A DNA stretch of 64,000 nucleotides from PUMD01 sp964599275 (GTDB lineage Bacteria > Bacillota > Sulfobacillia > SLMV01): contig CAZRFK010000003.1 in the NCBI GenBank assembly GCA_964599275.1, positions 1 to 64,000 of the forward strand. The letters are read 5' to 3'. Position 1 is the stretch's first letter; each line of letters begins with the position of its first letter. A program made the translations under genes and the position numbers. Shown here piece by piece: positions 1 to 8,740 of the stretch. Under the pieces are notes generated by a model. That model ran no database searches. It saw nothing but the letters and a program-made list of their open reading frames with translations, and had not been told where the DNA came from.

Positions 1-1860
1 CTGCAGCGACTCCTCTGTTCCATCCACCGCGCTGATTATCGATTCCTGCATCTCGTCGGTTATACCAGCTATCTCGTCGGTTGCTCCCTCAGCGCGCTCC
101 GCCAGAGAACGTATTTCCTCAGCCAAAACAGTGAAACCCTTGCCCGCCTCGCCGGCGCGCACCGCTTCAATTGCCGCATTCAATGCCAGCAGGTTGGTCT
201 GAGATGAAATATCGGCAATCATCTCGGTAATGCGACCTATCTCCGCCGAGGCCTCCTGCAGCTGAGACATGGTATTGTTGGTCTGCTCGGCAGTATGGTT
301 AAGCTGGGTGACAGAACTATTGACCTGCGCTATGGCTTTCGCACCGTTGTCCGCCTGTCTGGAGGTACGGGTAGCCAGATCATCAGTCTTTTGCAGCTGC
401 TGCAGATTCTCTTCCACTTCATCCATCATGTCCACTACCAGATTCTGAGCATCCTCTATGCTGGCGGCCTGTTCCTGCGCCCCATCGGCCACCTGCTCCA
501 CGCCCTCAGAAACCTGTTGGGTATTAGAGGCTGCTTCTCGGGTGTTTTCCGTCTGACGCCCCGCCGCCTCACGTAAACCATCAGCGGATGAAGCCAGTGT
601 ATTGGTGTGCTGCAGACCCTCGTCAGCCGACTCCACCACTACCTGCAGCGCCTCATTGGATTCATGGGTAGAAGTGGTAACTCCAATTACTATATTCTCG
701 ATTTTTTCCAGGAATCCGTTGAAGTTTTCGGCAAGCTGACCCACCTCATCATCGCTCTGTACGTCCAGCGTTTTTGTAAGGTCTCCACCCTCAGCGGCCA
801 GAGTTCCCAGCTGTTCGCTTACCCGGGAGATTGGGTCTACTATCCCGTTACCCATGTACCATCCTGTAAGACCGATAACCACCGCAACTACACCCAACAC
901 AGCAAAAATGATGAATCTGAGTTGGTTTACCCCCGCGAAAGCCTCGGCATGATCTATTTCCACTATCAGGCCCACCGGTTGGTCTCCGAGCATGGTGACT
1001 GCGTTTGCACCCAACACTGGTTCTCCGCGGTACTCATCATATTCTCCCTGATAGGAAAAATTCATTTCCCCGCTGCCTATTGGACCCGCGAGCGTCTGCA
1101 CCGCATCAGTATCTATACTCTCCTGCAGCGCTGCTCCGTCTACGTATTCACCCAGCATGGTATTGGTCAATAGGAGGCCGTTCTGATCAACCAGGTATGC
1201 ATCAGCTGTCTCGCCCAGATTTTCCAGACCATCATGCACCGCGGCATCAATTCCATCCTGATTCATCAGCAGATTAGCAGTTCCGATCACCTCACCAGAG
1301 CTTCCCCCTGATCTTATCGGCGCCGAAACAACCATGCAGTTTTCGTAGATAATGTCAGAATAAAAAAGATCCGACCAGCTGAGCTGCCCGGTCAGCGACC
1401 CCTGCACGTAGTCACGCCCGGATACATCAGCCCCCACTATTTCATCAGTGGAGTCATAAACTATCTCTCCGGCCGGGTCTGTCACAAAGACCTGTGCAAA
1501 ACCGTACTCCTCGACAAAAACTGGCCCCAGGTCATCCAGTATATCCAGCCGTTCCTGCCAGACCGGGTCCTCTGTATCCCAGCCTGCCTCCTGCAGCAGG
1601 TTCATGCTCTGATATACATCCCGGGTGGTGGCAAGTACGGTCGCATCTCCTTCTCTTTCAGAAAAATACGCTTCGAGCTCGGCGTCAGCGGCATCGGCAA
1701 ACATGTTTAACTTGGAGTAAACTTCCCCTTCTATATTATTTGAGCCGTTTATAAAGCTGAATACTCCTATCAAAACGGCCGGCAGCACTCCGAAAATGAG
1801 AAACAGCGCTATTAGCTTTCGGGAAAGGGACTTGGAGAAGATCCCTAAAACATTTTTCAT
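1..1860 (-). CDS. Methyl-accepting chemotaxis protein (C-terminus beyond window)
   Basis: Membrane chemoreceptor that senses a ligand outside the cell and controls CheA/CheW. The reading frame starts with ATG at 1860 after an AGGTTATCTTG-type leader and stays open to base 1, giving at least 620 residues. Visible parts: TM1 at about residues 12-38, an extracellular dCache-like sensor (about 40-305), TM2 near 309-332, HAMP, then a long coiled-coil signalling domain. The conserved tip region with NLLALNAAIEAVRAGEAG lies near residue 560 and is typical of MCPs. Glutamine/alanine-rich heptads fit methylation helices. cheW lies 77 bp upstream on the same strand, so the two are probably co-transcribed. 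Only the last part of the signalling domain is missing; the ligand cannot be told. Confidence 0.96.
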   Translation of the reverse strand, partial: MKNVLGIFSKSLSRKLIALFLIFGVLPAVLIGVFSFINGSNNIEGEVYSKLNMFADAADAELEAYFSEREGDATVLATTRDVYQSMNLLQEAGWDTEDPVWQERLDILDDLGPVFVEEYGFAQVFVTDPAGEIVYDSTDEIVGADVSGRDYVQGSLTGQLSWSDLFYSDIIYENCMVVSAPIRSGGSSGEVIGTANLLMNQDGIDAAVHDGLENLGETADAYLVDQNGLLLTNTMLGEYVDGAALQESIDTDAVQTLAGPIGSGEMNFSYQGEYDEYRGEPVLGANAVTMLGDQPVGLIVEIDHAEAFAGVNQLRFIIFAVLGVVAVVIGLTGWYMGNGIVDPISRVSEQLGTLAAEGGDLTKTLDVQSDDEVGQLAENFNGFLEKIENIVIGVTTSTHESNEALQVVVESADEGLQHTNTLASSADGLREAAGRQTENTREAASNTQQVSEGVEQVADGAQEQAASIEDAQNLVVDMMDEVEENLQQLQKTDDLATRTSRQADNGAKAIAQVNSSVTQLNHTAEQTNNTMSQLQEASAEIGRITEMIADISSQTNLLALNAAIEAVRAGEAGKGFTVLAEEIRSLAERAEGATDEIAGITDEMQESIISAVDGTEESLQ

Positions 1861-1937
1861 CAAGATAACCTCCCATGGTCAGACTGGATCAAAGTATCAA
1901 ACCGATATTGTCCAAGTAGTTGTTTTATAGAATTCAA

Positions 1938-2426
1938 TCAGACTGTCTCCGCACTTACCACCTCCTCCATTAGATCCCGGTCCACCAGTTTTTCGGGGTC
2001 TATAAGCAGGATAACCTCACTGTCCTGCTCATTTTCCGGACGTATTATCCCCTCCACCAGGGCAGAAGATATTCCAGAAGCAAGGCCAGACGGGTCAGTA
2101 ACCAGCTCGGACGGAAAAGTGCGAATGGCAGTAACTTCATCGGCGGTCAGGGCCACCTCCTGTCCATCCACGTCTATGTTGAGCAGGTGCGATGTGTTTG
2201 CATCATCGTAAGTCTTTCCGTACAGACAGTCGCTCAGAGAAGCCACCGGTAAAATGCGACCGCTTACATTCAACACTCCCACCACCCACAGGGGTGAATC
2301 GGGCACCGGCGTTGGCTTTTGATACTTCAGTACTTCTCTCACGTGGGTGATCTGCAGGCCCAGCAGCTGTCCGCCAAGCCGAAACAGTATTACCTTGATC
2401 TCTGAATCTATCGTAGTTTTATCCAT
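1938..2426 (-). CDS. cheW: CheW-like chemotaxis coupling protein
   Basis: Adaptor of 162 residues that links chemoreceptors to the CheA kinase in the cytoplasm. The sequence matches a single CheW domain, with the typical stretches GVLNVSGRILPVASL, LTADEVTAIRTFP and a C-terminal ILLIDPEKLV. A GTG at 2435 is in frame, but GGGAGG sits directly against it; the same Shine-Dalgarno is 8 nt from ATG 2426, so that start is preferred. The downstream gene on the same strand is a chemoreceptor, which supports a chemotaxis role. A CheV would carry a receiver domain, and none is present. Confidence 0.93.
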   Translation of the reverse strand: MDKTTIDSEIKVILFRLGGQLLGLQITHVREVLKYQKPTPVPDSPLWVVGVLNVSGRILPVASLSDCLYGKTYDDANTSHLLNIDVDGQEVALTADEVTAIRTFPSELVTDPSGLASGISSALVEGIIRPENEQDSEVILLIDPEKLVDRDLMEEVVSAETV

Positions 2427-2609
2427 TGTGGACACCTCCCTTATCTATGTGAAATATGATTTCCGGGTAAACACTTACAGGCTGCTTGGTGTGCCCCTGG
2501 TACTAGTGTCATCGTACATGAAAGGAAAAGATTGAAGCCCAGCGGGTTGGTAGCCAACCTGAATGCAAAGACCAGATAGTCAGATGTAGGTTCATTCTGT
2601 GATTTTGGC

Positions 2610-2638
2610 TTGACATATCGCTCTGAGCCATACATAAT
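2610..2638 (+). promoter_or_regulatory. Sigma-A-type promoter of hcp
   Basis: TTGACA at 2610-2615 and CATAAT at 2633-2638 with a 17-bp spacer. The predicted start, near 2645, lies just upstream of a 19-bp palindrome and the hcp ribosome binding site. Confidence 0.75.
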
Positions 2639-2652
2639 GATAACTGAACTGG

Positions 2653-2671
2653 TTATTAACTTAGTTAATAA
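2653..2671. promoter_or_regulatory. Perfect 19-bp palindrome, candidate operator of hcp
   Basis: TTATTAACTTAGTTAATAA has 9-bp arms around one base. It lies just after the predicted transcription start and 6 bp before the GGAGG of hcp, the place expected for a repressor site. Its core TAACTTAGTTA (2657-2667) recurs exactly at 19856-19866, in front of a small prepilin-like gene. The Rrf2-type regulator encoded after hcp is one possible ligand; this is inference. Confidence 0.6.
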
Positions 2672-2693
2672 GTAATTGGAGGCGTTAAATATT

Positions 2694-4343
2694 ATGACTA
2701 ACAAAAAGATGTTCTGTTTTCAGTGTTCGGAAACAGCCAACAACGAAGGTTGCGATTTCAGAGGCGTATGCGGGAAACCTCCCGAAACCGCCAATTTGCA
2801 GGATCTGCTCATCCACGTACTCAAGGGAATCTCACTCCATGTAGAAATACTGCATAAAAGCGGAGAAACTCCTCCGGAAAAGTTTGGACGCTTTGTTTCA
2901 AAAGCTCTTTTCAGCACCGTCACCAATGTCAATTTTGATGCAGAGTACTTCCAGCAAAAAATTGAACAGGGTCTCAACCTGCGGGATGAAGCCCGAAAGC
3001 TTCGGCAGGACACCTGCTGTGATTCGCTGCCTGATGCCGCCAGATGGTCACCAGAAAACGGGCTGGGGGAAAAAGCCGCCGAAGTGGGAGTACTGCAGAC
3101 CGAAGATGAAAATATCCGCTCACTGCGGGAACTTCTGACCTACGGCGTCAAGGGAATAGCAGCCTATGCATACCATGCTGCCGTCCTGGGCAAAGAAGAC
3201 CCCAAAATTTACTCCTTCATGATGAAATCTCTGGCTGCCACCACTGATGACTCCCTGGGCGTCGAGGACCTGGTGGGTCTGAATCTGGAGGCGGGAGAAG
3301 TCGCCGTCAATACCATGGCGCTGCTGGATGAAGCCAATACTGATGCCTATGGTCATCCCGAACCCACAGAAGTTTCTTGCGAGGTCGGCGACCGTCCCGG
3401 AATTCTGGTCAGCGGACACGACCTGAAGGATTTAGAAGAGCTGCTGAAGCAAACCGAAGGAACCGGCGTTGACATCTACACCCACGGTGAAATGCTTCCA
3501 GCGCAGGCCTATCCCAAATTCAAAAAATATGAGCATTTCGCCGGCAATTATGGAGGCACCTGGCCGCAGCAGATTACAGAATTCGAAAAATTCAACGGTC
3601 CCATCCTCATGACCACCAACTGCCTGGTACCACCGGAGGATTCCTACAAGGACCGCGTCTATACCACCGGTCCGGTCGGTTTCCCGGGCCTGACCCACAT
3701 TCCAAAATCCTGCTGCGATGACGGCAAGAACTTCTCACAGATTATTGAACACGCCAGGCAGTGCAGTCCTCCCGAACAGCTCGAACAAGGAAGCGTAACC
3801 ACCGGATTCGCTCACAACGCCCTGCTGGCAGCAGCCGATGATGTGGTAGAAGCAATCAAGGAAGGACACATCCGGCGATTCATAGTCATGGCCGGTTGTG
3901 ACGGACGCCACAGCGACAGAGATTACTATACTGAGGTAGCCAAAAACCTGCCCGAGGATGCAGTTATATTGACCGCAGGTTGCGCCAAGTATCGATACAA
4001 CAAACTGGATCTGGGAGACATCGGCGGTATACCACGGGTGCTGGATGCCGGACAATGCAATGACTCTTACTCCCTGGTAGTCGTGGCCCAGAAGCTGGCC
4101 GAAGTCTTCGAGATGGACGACATCAACGAATTGCCGATTTCTTTCGACATAGCCTGGTATGAGCAGAAAGCAGTAGCCGTCCTTCTGGCCCTGTTGCATC
4201 TTGGTGTAAAGGGAATTCGACTTGGCCCCACCCTCCCAGCCTTCGTCTCCCCCGACGTACTGCAGGTGCTGGTGGATGAATTCGATATGAAACCCATCGG
4301 TGAAGTGGACGAAGACGTAGAAGCCATGATGGCCGGCCAGTAA
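2694..4343 (+). CDS. hcp: Hydroxylamine reductase / hybrid cluster protein, class I
   Basis: Cytoplasmic iron-sulphur-oxygen protein of 549 residues. The family reduces hydroxylamine and has been linked to nitric oxide reduction and nitrosative stress. The N-terminal CX2CX8CX5C motif (Cys8, 11, 20, 26) binds a [4Fe-4S] cluster and is the class I spacing of strict anaerobes. Hybrid-cluster ligand regions are visible: TTNCLVPPE, KSCCDDGKNFS, MAGCDGRHSDRDY, TAGCAKYRYNK and DAGQCNDSYS. Length matches the family. GGAGG is 11 nt before ATG 2694; a TTG at 2676 in the same frame overlaps the ribosome binding site and is rejected. It has its own promoter, a palindromic operator and a strong terminator, and an Rrf2 regulator gene follows. 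Confidence 0.97.
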   Translation: MTNKKMFCFQCSETANNEGCDFRGVCGKPPETANLQDLLIHVLKGISLHVEILHKSGETPPEKFGRFVSKALFSTVTNVNFDAEYFQQKIEQGLNLRDEARKLRQDTCCDSLPDAARWSPENGLGEKAAEVGVLQTEDENIRSLRELLTYGVKGIAAYAYHAAVLGKEDPKIYSFMMKSLAATTDDSLGVEDLVGLNLEAGEVAVNTMALLDEANTDAYGHPEPTEVSCEVGDRPGILVSGHDLKDLEELLKQTEGTGVDIYTHGEMLPAQAYPKFKKYEHFAGNYGGTWPQQITEFEKFNGPILMTTNCLVPPEDSYKDRVYTTGPVGFPGLTHIPKSCCDDGKNFSQIIEHARQCSPPEQLEQGSVTTGFAHNALLAAADDVVEAIKEGHIRRFIVMAGCDGRHSDRDYYTEVAKNLPEDAVILTAGCAKYRYNKLDLGDIGGIPRVLDAGQCNDSYSLVVVAQKLAEVFEMDDINELPISFDIAWYEQKAVAVLLALLHLGVKGIRLGPTLPAFVSPDVLQVLVDEFDMKPIGEVDEDVEAMMAGQ

Positions 4344-4375
4344 GAACCGACCTGCACAAAGAGACCATCACACGC

Positions 4376-4420
4376 GGGGCCGAATCATTTGATTCTCTCG
4401 GCCCCGTACTGTATATTTTT
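4376..4420 (+). terminator. Intrinsic terminator after hcp
   Basis: GGGGCCGA at 4376-4383 pairs with TCGGCCCC at 4398-4405, with GAATCA/TGATTC extending the pairing inside the loop. A T-rich stretch follows to 4420. The Rrf2 gene starts 20 bp later, so it is either a read-through product or has its own start of transcription. Confidence 0.75.
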
Positions 4421-4440
4421 CAAAAGGAGAGAAATCTATA

Positions 4441-4862
4441 TGCAGATCAGCAAAAAAGCTGAATACGCCATACTGATGCTGGCTCACCTGTCGGCGCAGG
4501 ATGAGGGTAAACCAGTTCCCATCCGGAAAATAGCGGGGGCCCGCGGTCTTCCGGAAAACCTGATGCCGCAGATATCCAGCATTCTCCGCAAAGAGGGTTG
4601 GGTAAGGGGCAAGCCGGGACCGGGAGGAGGAATCATCCTCATCGCCGATCCCTCTGAGATCACCGTATGTCAGGTAGTGGAGGCTGTTGAAGGCCCCATC
4701 GCCATCAACAGCTGTCTTTTGGGAAACAATGAATGTCCCAATGATGATAACTGTCCACTGCATGAAGTGTGGGCCCGGGCGCAGAGCCAGCTCGTCGATG
4801 TAATGCAGGATGTGACTGTTCAGCAGCTGGGTGAACGATTAATGAATACCTCTTCCGAATGA
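4441..4862 (+). CDS. Rrf2-family transcriptional regulator with putative Fe-S cysteines
   Basis: DNA-binding regulator of 140 residues. The winged helix at the N-terminus (QISKKAEYAILMLAHLS, then PENLMPQISSILRKEGWV and GGGI) is characteristic of Rrf2/IscR/NsrR. Three cysteines, Cys92, Cys99 and Cys105, stand where IscR and NsrR bind a [2Fe-2S] or [4Fe-4S] cluster. ATG 4441 has AAAGGAG 10 nt upstream. The position directly after hcp fits an NsrR-like NO or redox sensor controlling hcp, perhaps through the palindrome at 2653-2671. CymR-type Rrf2 proteins lack this cysteine set. The exact signal cannot be read from the sequence. Confidence 0.92.
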
Positions 4863-4969
4863 CCTGCCCCACCCCATCAGGGTGCGTAAAACACCCTGAC
4901 AAATGGTCCAATCCATAATGTGTGCCATCTCCCTGCGTTAAGCTTCGTTGAATGAGCAGAAAAAAGCTG

Positions 4970-5004
4970 CATTCCCCCGCACACAAACTGGGTCCGGGGG
5001 AATG
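4970..5004 (-). terminator. Terminator of the amidohydrolase transcript
   Basis: CATTCCCCCG (4970-4979) and CGGGGGAATG (4995-5004) are perfect inverted repeats. Read on the minus strand, the hairpin is followed by GCAGCTTTTTTC. A second hairpin, TCAGGGTG/CACCCTGA near 4879-4902, has no T-run. Confidence 0.75.
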
Positions 5005-5038
5005 ATATCTGAAAGGCATAGTTTGACTTGTCTTGGCT

Positions 5039-6028
5039 TCATTCACCCATATTGACCAGAATCTTCTGAGCATTGCCCCGCAGGACGGCTTCTTTCTGCT
5101 TTTGAGTGAGGTCCATACCTTTTACCGCATCTAAGGCTCGCCTCATATCCCCTATCTGGTGCGGATAGTCAGAACCCACCAGAAGATGGTCATGACCAGC
5201 CCATCCGGCGGCATAATCCAGAGCACCAGGTTCAAAGTTCACCGTATCGTAGTACAGCCTCGCAAGATAGTGTGAGGGAGGATGGGGTATCAGATCCTGT
5301 ATCTCGGGATATACCCGGTAACCACGGTCCATCCGCTCCGCCACATAGGGAAGTGTGCCGCCCAGATGAGCTGCGATCAGTTTCAAGTCGGGATGACGTT
5401 CGAATATATCCCCAAACACCATCCGTCCAATGATGGCAGTGGTGTCAAAAAGAAAGCCCAGAAGCGGTACCAGACGATAATCCCCCAGTATTCCCTGCTC
5501 ATCAGGAGAAGTCGGATGGATTAAAAGCGGTGCCTGCAGTTTTTCTGCTGCAGCAAATACCGGCTCGAAGGAGGGGTGATCGAGCGCTTTTCCATTGATG
5601 TTGGTAAAAAGGACCGCACCGTGCAGACCCAGGTTGGAGACTGCATATTCCAGCTCCTCAGCCGCCGCTTCCGGATTCTGCAGCGGAAGGGCACAGAAAG
5701 CGTAAAATCTCCCTGCGTGCCGTCGGCAGATCTCGGCAAAATCCTCATTGACTATCCTGGCCAACTCCACCCCCCGCTCTGGCTTTTCAATGTGCACTCC
5801 GGGTGTGGTGAGAGTCAGTATATGTGACTGCATACCAACCTCATCCATATCCTCGATACGCGCCGACAGGTCGCGGTGGCCCGGAACCAGGATATTGTAA
5901 TCGCCAGAATAAGCCAGGATGGGGTCATCTGAGTCCTCATCATCGCGCAGCTGTGCCCTGTATTCCCCGGTCCTCAGGGCATCAAGATATGCTGGTGGGT
6001 AAAAGTGATTGTGTACATCAATGCTCAT
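5039..6028 (-). CDS. Amidohydrolase-2 family metal-dependent hydrolase (ACMSD-like)
   Basis: TIM-barrel hydrolase or decarboxylase of 329 residues, probably cytoplasmic. The N-terminal VHNHFYPP gives the metal-binding HxH (His6, His8). Later landmarks are PLLIHPTSP, LIAAHLGGTLPY and the metal aspartate in GSDYPHQIGD, followed by the family's C-terminal helix with RGNAQKIL. This pattern is close to aminocarboxymuconate-semialdehyde decarboxylases and relatives, whose substrates vary from aromatic acids to lactones, so no substrate is claimed. ATG 6028 follows a GGGGGA site. The DUF362 gene lies 71 bp upstream on the same strand and may be co-transcribed. Confidence 0.9.
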   Translation of the reverse strand: MSIDVHNHFYPPAYLDALRTGEYRAQLRDDEDSDDPILAYSGDYNILVPGHRDLSARIEDMDEVGMQSHILTLTTPGVHIEKPERGVELARIVNEDFAEICRRHAGRFYAFCALPLQNPEAAAEELEYAVSNLGLHGAVLFTNINGKALDHPSFEPVFAAAEKLQAPLLIHPTSPDEQGILGDYRLVPLLGFLFDTTAIIGRMVFGDIFERHPDLKLIAAHLGGTLPYVAERMDRGYRVYPEIQDLIPHPPSHYLARLYYDTVNFEPGALDYAAGWAGHDHLLVGSDYPHQIGDMRRALDAVKGMDLTQKQKEAVLRGNAQKILVNMGE

Positions 6029-6099
6029 TTTAAATCCCCCTGTGCAGCTCCTTTTTACAATCGTCAGCTATAAACTTCAGAATCCCCCCTTATTAAACA

Positions 6100-7017
6100 T
6101 CAGCCCTCTTTCAAAATGCTGCTGATCTTTTCAGCATATTGTTGGCTTTCGGGGTTTTCATCAGTGATTATCTCTATGTCCTGGGGAGAGGACACTCCCA
6201 GTCCCAGTTCAACAGCCCGGCTGATCTGTTCCTGTTGGAAAACCTTTTTGTCCATTATCTCCGGAGTGCTGCCCAGTTCTTTCAGGATTGAAACCCCGAC
6301 TGCATCAACGGCTATCCGGTCAGTTCCGGCCAGAAATAGATCTGCCCTTTTTCTGGTACCCTCCATGGGTCCGCCGTCGACGAAGGCCTCCATGCCGTCA
6401 AGAACTATAAGGTCAGGGCTGTATCCGACATTTATCTCGGCTATCATCCTGCGCATATCAGGCGAGTCGTGCATCTGCTTCATGTAGTCGGTGTTTTCCT
6501 TGGGTATAATCCCCACAGCGAGTTTCAGGGCCATGGTGAAAACTCCCCCGTACTGATGGGTTTTCAAGCAGGGCGTAGAAACCACACATTCGGCCTCTTT
6601 CAGTGCGCGGGGTACCACAAATCCGTCATCCCAGTGACCATCAGGCACTTCCACCTTCACCAGTTGATCTGAACTGAGTTCATCGAAGTTGACAATATCC
6701 ACATTCAGTTCCTCGGCCAGCTGAAAAACTCCCAAATCCTCCATTACTTCCGCGGTGTTGGGGGGACCGGCTCTCTCTCCGATGGTTATTTGGTCGGCCC
6801 CCATCTCCTGCAGGTAAATTATCAGTTCCCGCAGGGTCTGCGGGTGGGTGGAACCCGGATAGCGGTCGGCGGTGTTAAAATTGGGCTTGAGCATTACCTT
6901 TTTATCCTTGACTGGATTAACAGCCAGAGCATCAACGCTCTTTTTTACACCTTCTTCTCTGGTTTCCGCTTTTATCAGGGAAACTTGTGTCCTGCCAGTT
7001 TGTTTTGTCTCAGACAT
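6100..7017 (-). CDS. DUF362 domain protein
   Basis: Protein of 305 residues matching DUF362 (COG2006), a family without an established function. Recognisable are KKVMLKPNFN near the N-terminus, STHPQTLRELI, TIGERAG, CLKTHQYGGVFTMALKLAVGIIP and the acidic DLIVLDGMEAFVDGGPMEGT. It lacks the ferredoxin-type cysteine clusters found in some DUF362 members, so it should not bind [4Fe-4S] in that way. ATG 7017 is preferred because GGAAGGGAG lies 8-10 nt upstream; the frame is open further upstream without a better site. An amidohydrolase gene follows at 71 bp. No reaction is claimed. Confidence 0.88.
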   Translation of the reverse strand: MSETKQTGRTQVSLIKAETREEGVKKSVDALAVNPVKDKKVMLKPNFNTADRYPGSTHPQTLRELIIYLQEMGADQITIGERAGPPNTAEVMEDLGVFQLAEELNVDIVNFDELSSDQLVKVEVPDGHWDDGFVVPRALKEAECVVSTPCLKTHQYGGVFTMALKLAVGIIPKENTDYMKQMHDSPDMRRMIAEINVGYSPDLIVLDGMEAFVDGGPMEGTRKRADLFLAGTDRIAVDAVGVSILKELGSTPEIMDKKVFQQEQISRAVELGLGVSSPQDIEIITDENPESQQYAEKISSILKEG

Positions 7018-7454
7018 AATCTCGACTCCCTTCCTGTAATACCTGTAAGTATACGATAAACTAAAATCCGCCTGCACATAACCATTCCTCGAAAAACACC
7101 GTATTGGGCACTTCAAGCGGGTCGATTCAGACTCCTTTTTTTTGTTTTAGTTCTGCCAAGTAAGGCTCATTCCTGCCATCGGCCAGCCGCACATCTGTGC
7201 CGATTCCAGGTTGACCCTTCCCGCACAGCTGCTTTGGCGGGACAGAGATGATGTCCGGGGCATCCTCCTCCTACCTCTGTGCTTATCGTCGCCTGGTGGT
7301 AGGGTGGGATATCAGGTGCTTCCTGGCGATAAGAACTGTCTTTTTCACCATCACTTAGCCCCTGCTGATCTTTACCACCGTTGAATGACAGAGTAAGATC
7401 AATTCGAAATGAACGTCTACGGTCGCTAGAAAACCCACAGAAAGGAGACCACCA
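7018..7454. other. Intergenic region between divergent genes
   Basis: 437 bp without a convincing gene. It contains a possible structured element at 7282-7333 (CTTATCG pairing with CGATAAG, inner CGCCTG with CAGGTG) followed by a CTTTTTC run at 7339-7346, about 110 bp before the SDR gene. It resembles no riboswitch I recognise. Confidence 0.4.
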
Positions 7455-8225
7455 TTGAACCAGAGATTAAATGATCGTGTTGCTGTCATCACCGGAGGAG
7501 CTTCAGGGATCGGTAGAGCAATCGCCATCAAATTCGCCGAAGAAGGCGCGAAGGTGGTGATAGCTGACATCAGGGAAGATCCGCGCGAGGGCGGTGAATC
7601 CACAGTTTCCAAAATAGAATCCATGGGGGGAAGCGTCAAATTCATCAAAGCGGACGTGTCACAGTGGGATGATGTGGATTCGCTGATTGGAACTACTGTA
7701 TCCGAACACGGCCGCCTGGATATAATGGTCAACAATGCCGCAACAGCTGTGGACAAACCCCTGCTTGAGACAACCCAGCAGGAATGGGAACAGGTTATGG
7801 GAGTAAATCTGACTGGAGTATTTTTCGGCTGCAAGAGAGCCATTCAGCAGATGCTTCAACAGGAGGTACGGGCTGAAGCCCGCGGGAAAATCATCAACAT
7901 ATCCTCCCAACACGGGATGATCGCCGCCCCCAACAACTTCGCCTACGGTGTTTCCAAAAGCGGTGTTGTGTACCTGACCCGGCAGGTAGCTTCCGACTAC
8001 GCCGAGGAGCACATAATATGCAACGCCGTGGCCCCCGGACGCATACTGACAGGTAAACCTATCTCTGATGCAGATCCACTAAAGTATTCAAAATCCAGAA
8101 CGCCCATGCCCCGTCTGGGAAAACCTGAAGATGTGGCCAATGCAGCTTTATTTTTGGCCAGTGATGAGGCTACCTACATTACCGGGGAAAACCTCATGGT
8201 GGACGGCGGCTGGATGTCCAGCTAA
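7455..8225 (+). CDS. SDR-family NAD(P)-dependent oxidoreductase
   Basis: Classical short-chain dehydrogenase/reductase of 256 residues, cytoplasmic. The Rossmann motif TGGASGIG is at residues 13-20, NNA marks the central strand, the catalytic serine lies in NISSQHG (about residue 150), and the YGVSK pair is Tyr164 and Lys168. The C-terminus has the usual SDEATYITGENLMVDGGW. An aspartate after the second strand (VVIADI) suggests NAD(H) rather than NADP(H). The TTG start at 7455 is chosen because AAAGGAG lies 7 nt upstream. The substrate is unknown; glucose or 3-oxoacyl dehydrogenase-type relatives are possible. Confidence 0.93.
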   Translation: MNQRLNDRVAVITGGASGIGRAIAIKFAEEGAKVVIADIREDPREGGESTVSKIESMGGSVKFIKADVSQWDDVDSLIGTTVSEHGRLDIMVNNAATAVDKPLLETTQQEWEQVMGVNLTGVFFGCKRAIQQMLQQEVRAEARGKIINISSQHGMIAAPNNFAYGVSKSGVVYLTRQVASDYAEEHIICNAVAPGRILTGKPISDADPLKYSKSRTPMPRLGKPEDVANAALFLASDEATYITGENLMVDGGWMSS

Positions 8226-8740
8226 ACGGGGTGTCCTGAGCAGCTGTCAGTTTCACAGGATTCACTCCATAAAATCAGCAGCAGACCCTCATCAACCTGA
8301 CAGGATCTGCTGCTGTATCTGACCTTTGCGGGTCAACTATGTTTATCCAAGCATTTTCAAAAACTAGCACTATCCAAAACATATCAACGCGTTTTAGTAA
8401 TTCTTTCGATGCAAACAGTAAAAACGCCAGTTATCTACAAGGTCAGGTGCCCTGCATGCCCACACAGATGACATCAACAAAAGCATATCATTCCATCACT
8501 CATTTCTTAGAAATATCTACATGCTGGCGCAAATCTCCCTACCCTACTCAGATATTAGCTGCCTTGGTGCTTAACATATCAGCAGGTATGCAAAGCCCAA
8601 TGAGGAAACCAATAACAGACAATGTTTTAGAGGCTGCGGACACAAGATGGACCAGTAGATCATATTGAAAGATGGTGCTTCTTTGTCCTTGCCTGACGGG
8701 TAGGACTGAGCCATTGCAGATATTACCGGAGGTGAATTGA
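8226..8740. other. Intergenic region with a terminator-like hairpin
   Basis: CAGCAGCAGA (8276-8285) pairs with TCTGCTGCTG (8306-8315) and may end the SDR transcript, although no T-run follows. The remaining 400 bp, rich in A and T around 8340-8420, hold no open frame with a ribosome binding site. Confidence 0.45.

Noticed and set aside
1005..1277. Plus-strand frames inside the chemoreceptor gene
   Set aside because: They overlap a complete minus-strand MCP frame with clear domains and have no ribosome binding site.
4878..4902. Hairpin TCAGGGTG/CACCCTGA after the Rrf2 gene as terminator
   Set aside because: No T-run follows on either strand, so only the neighbouring hairpin at 4970-5004 is annotated as a terminator.
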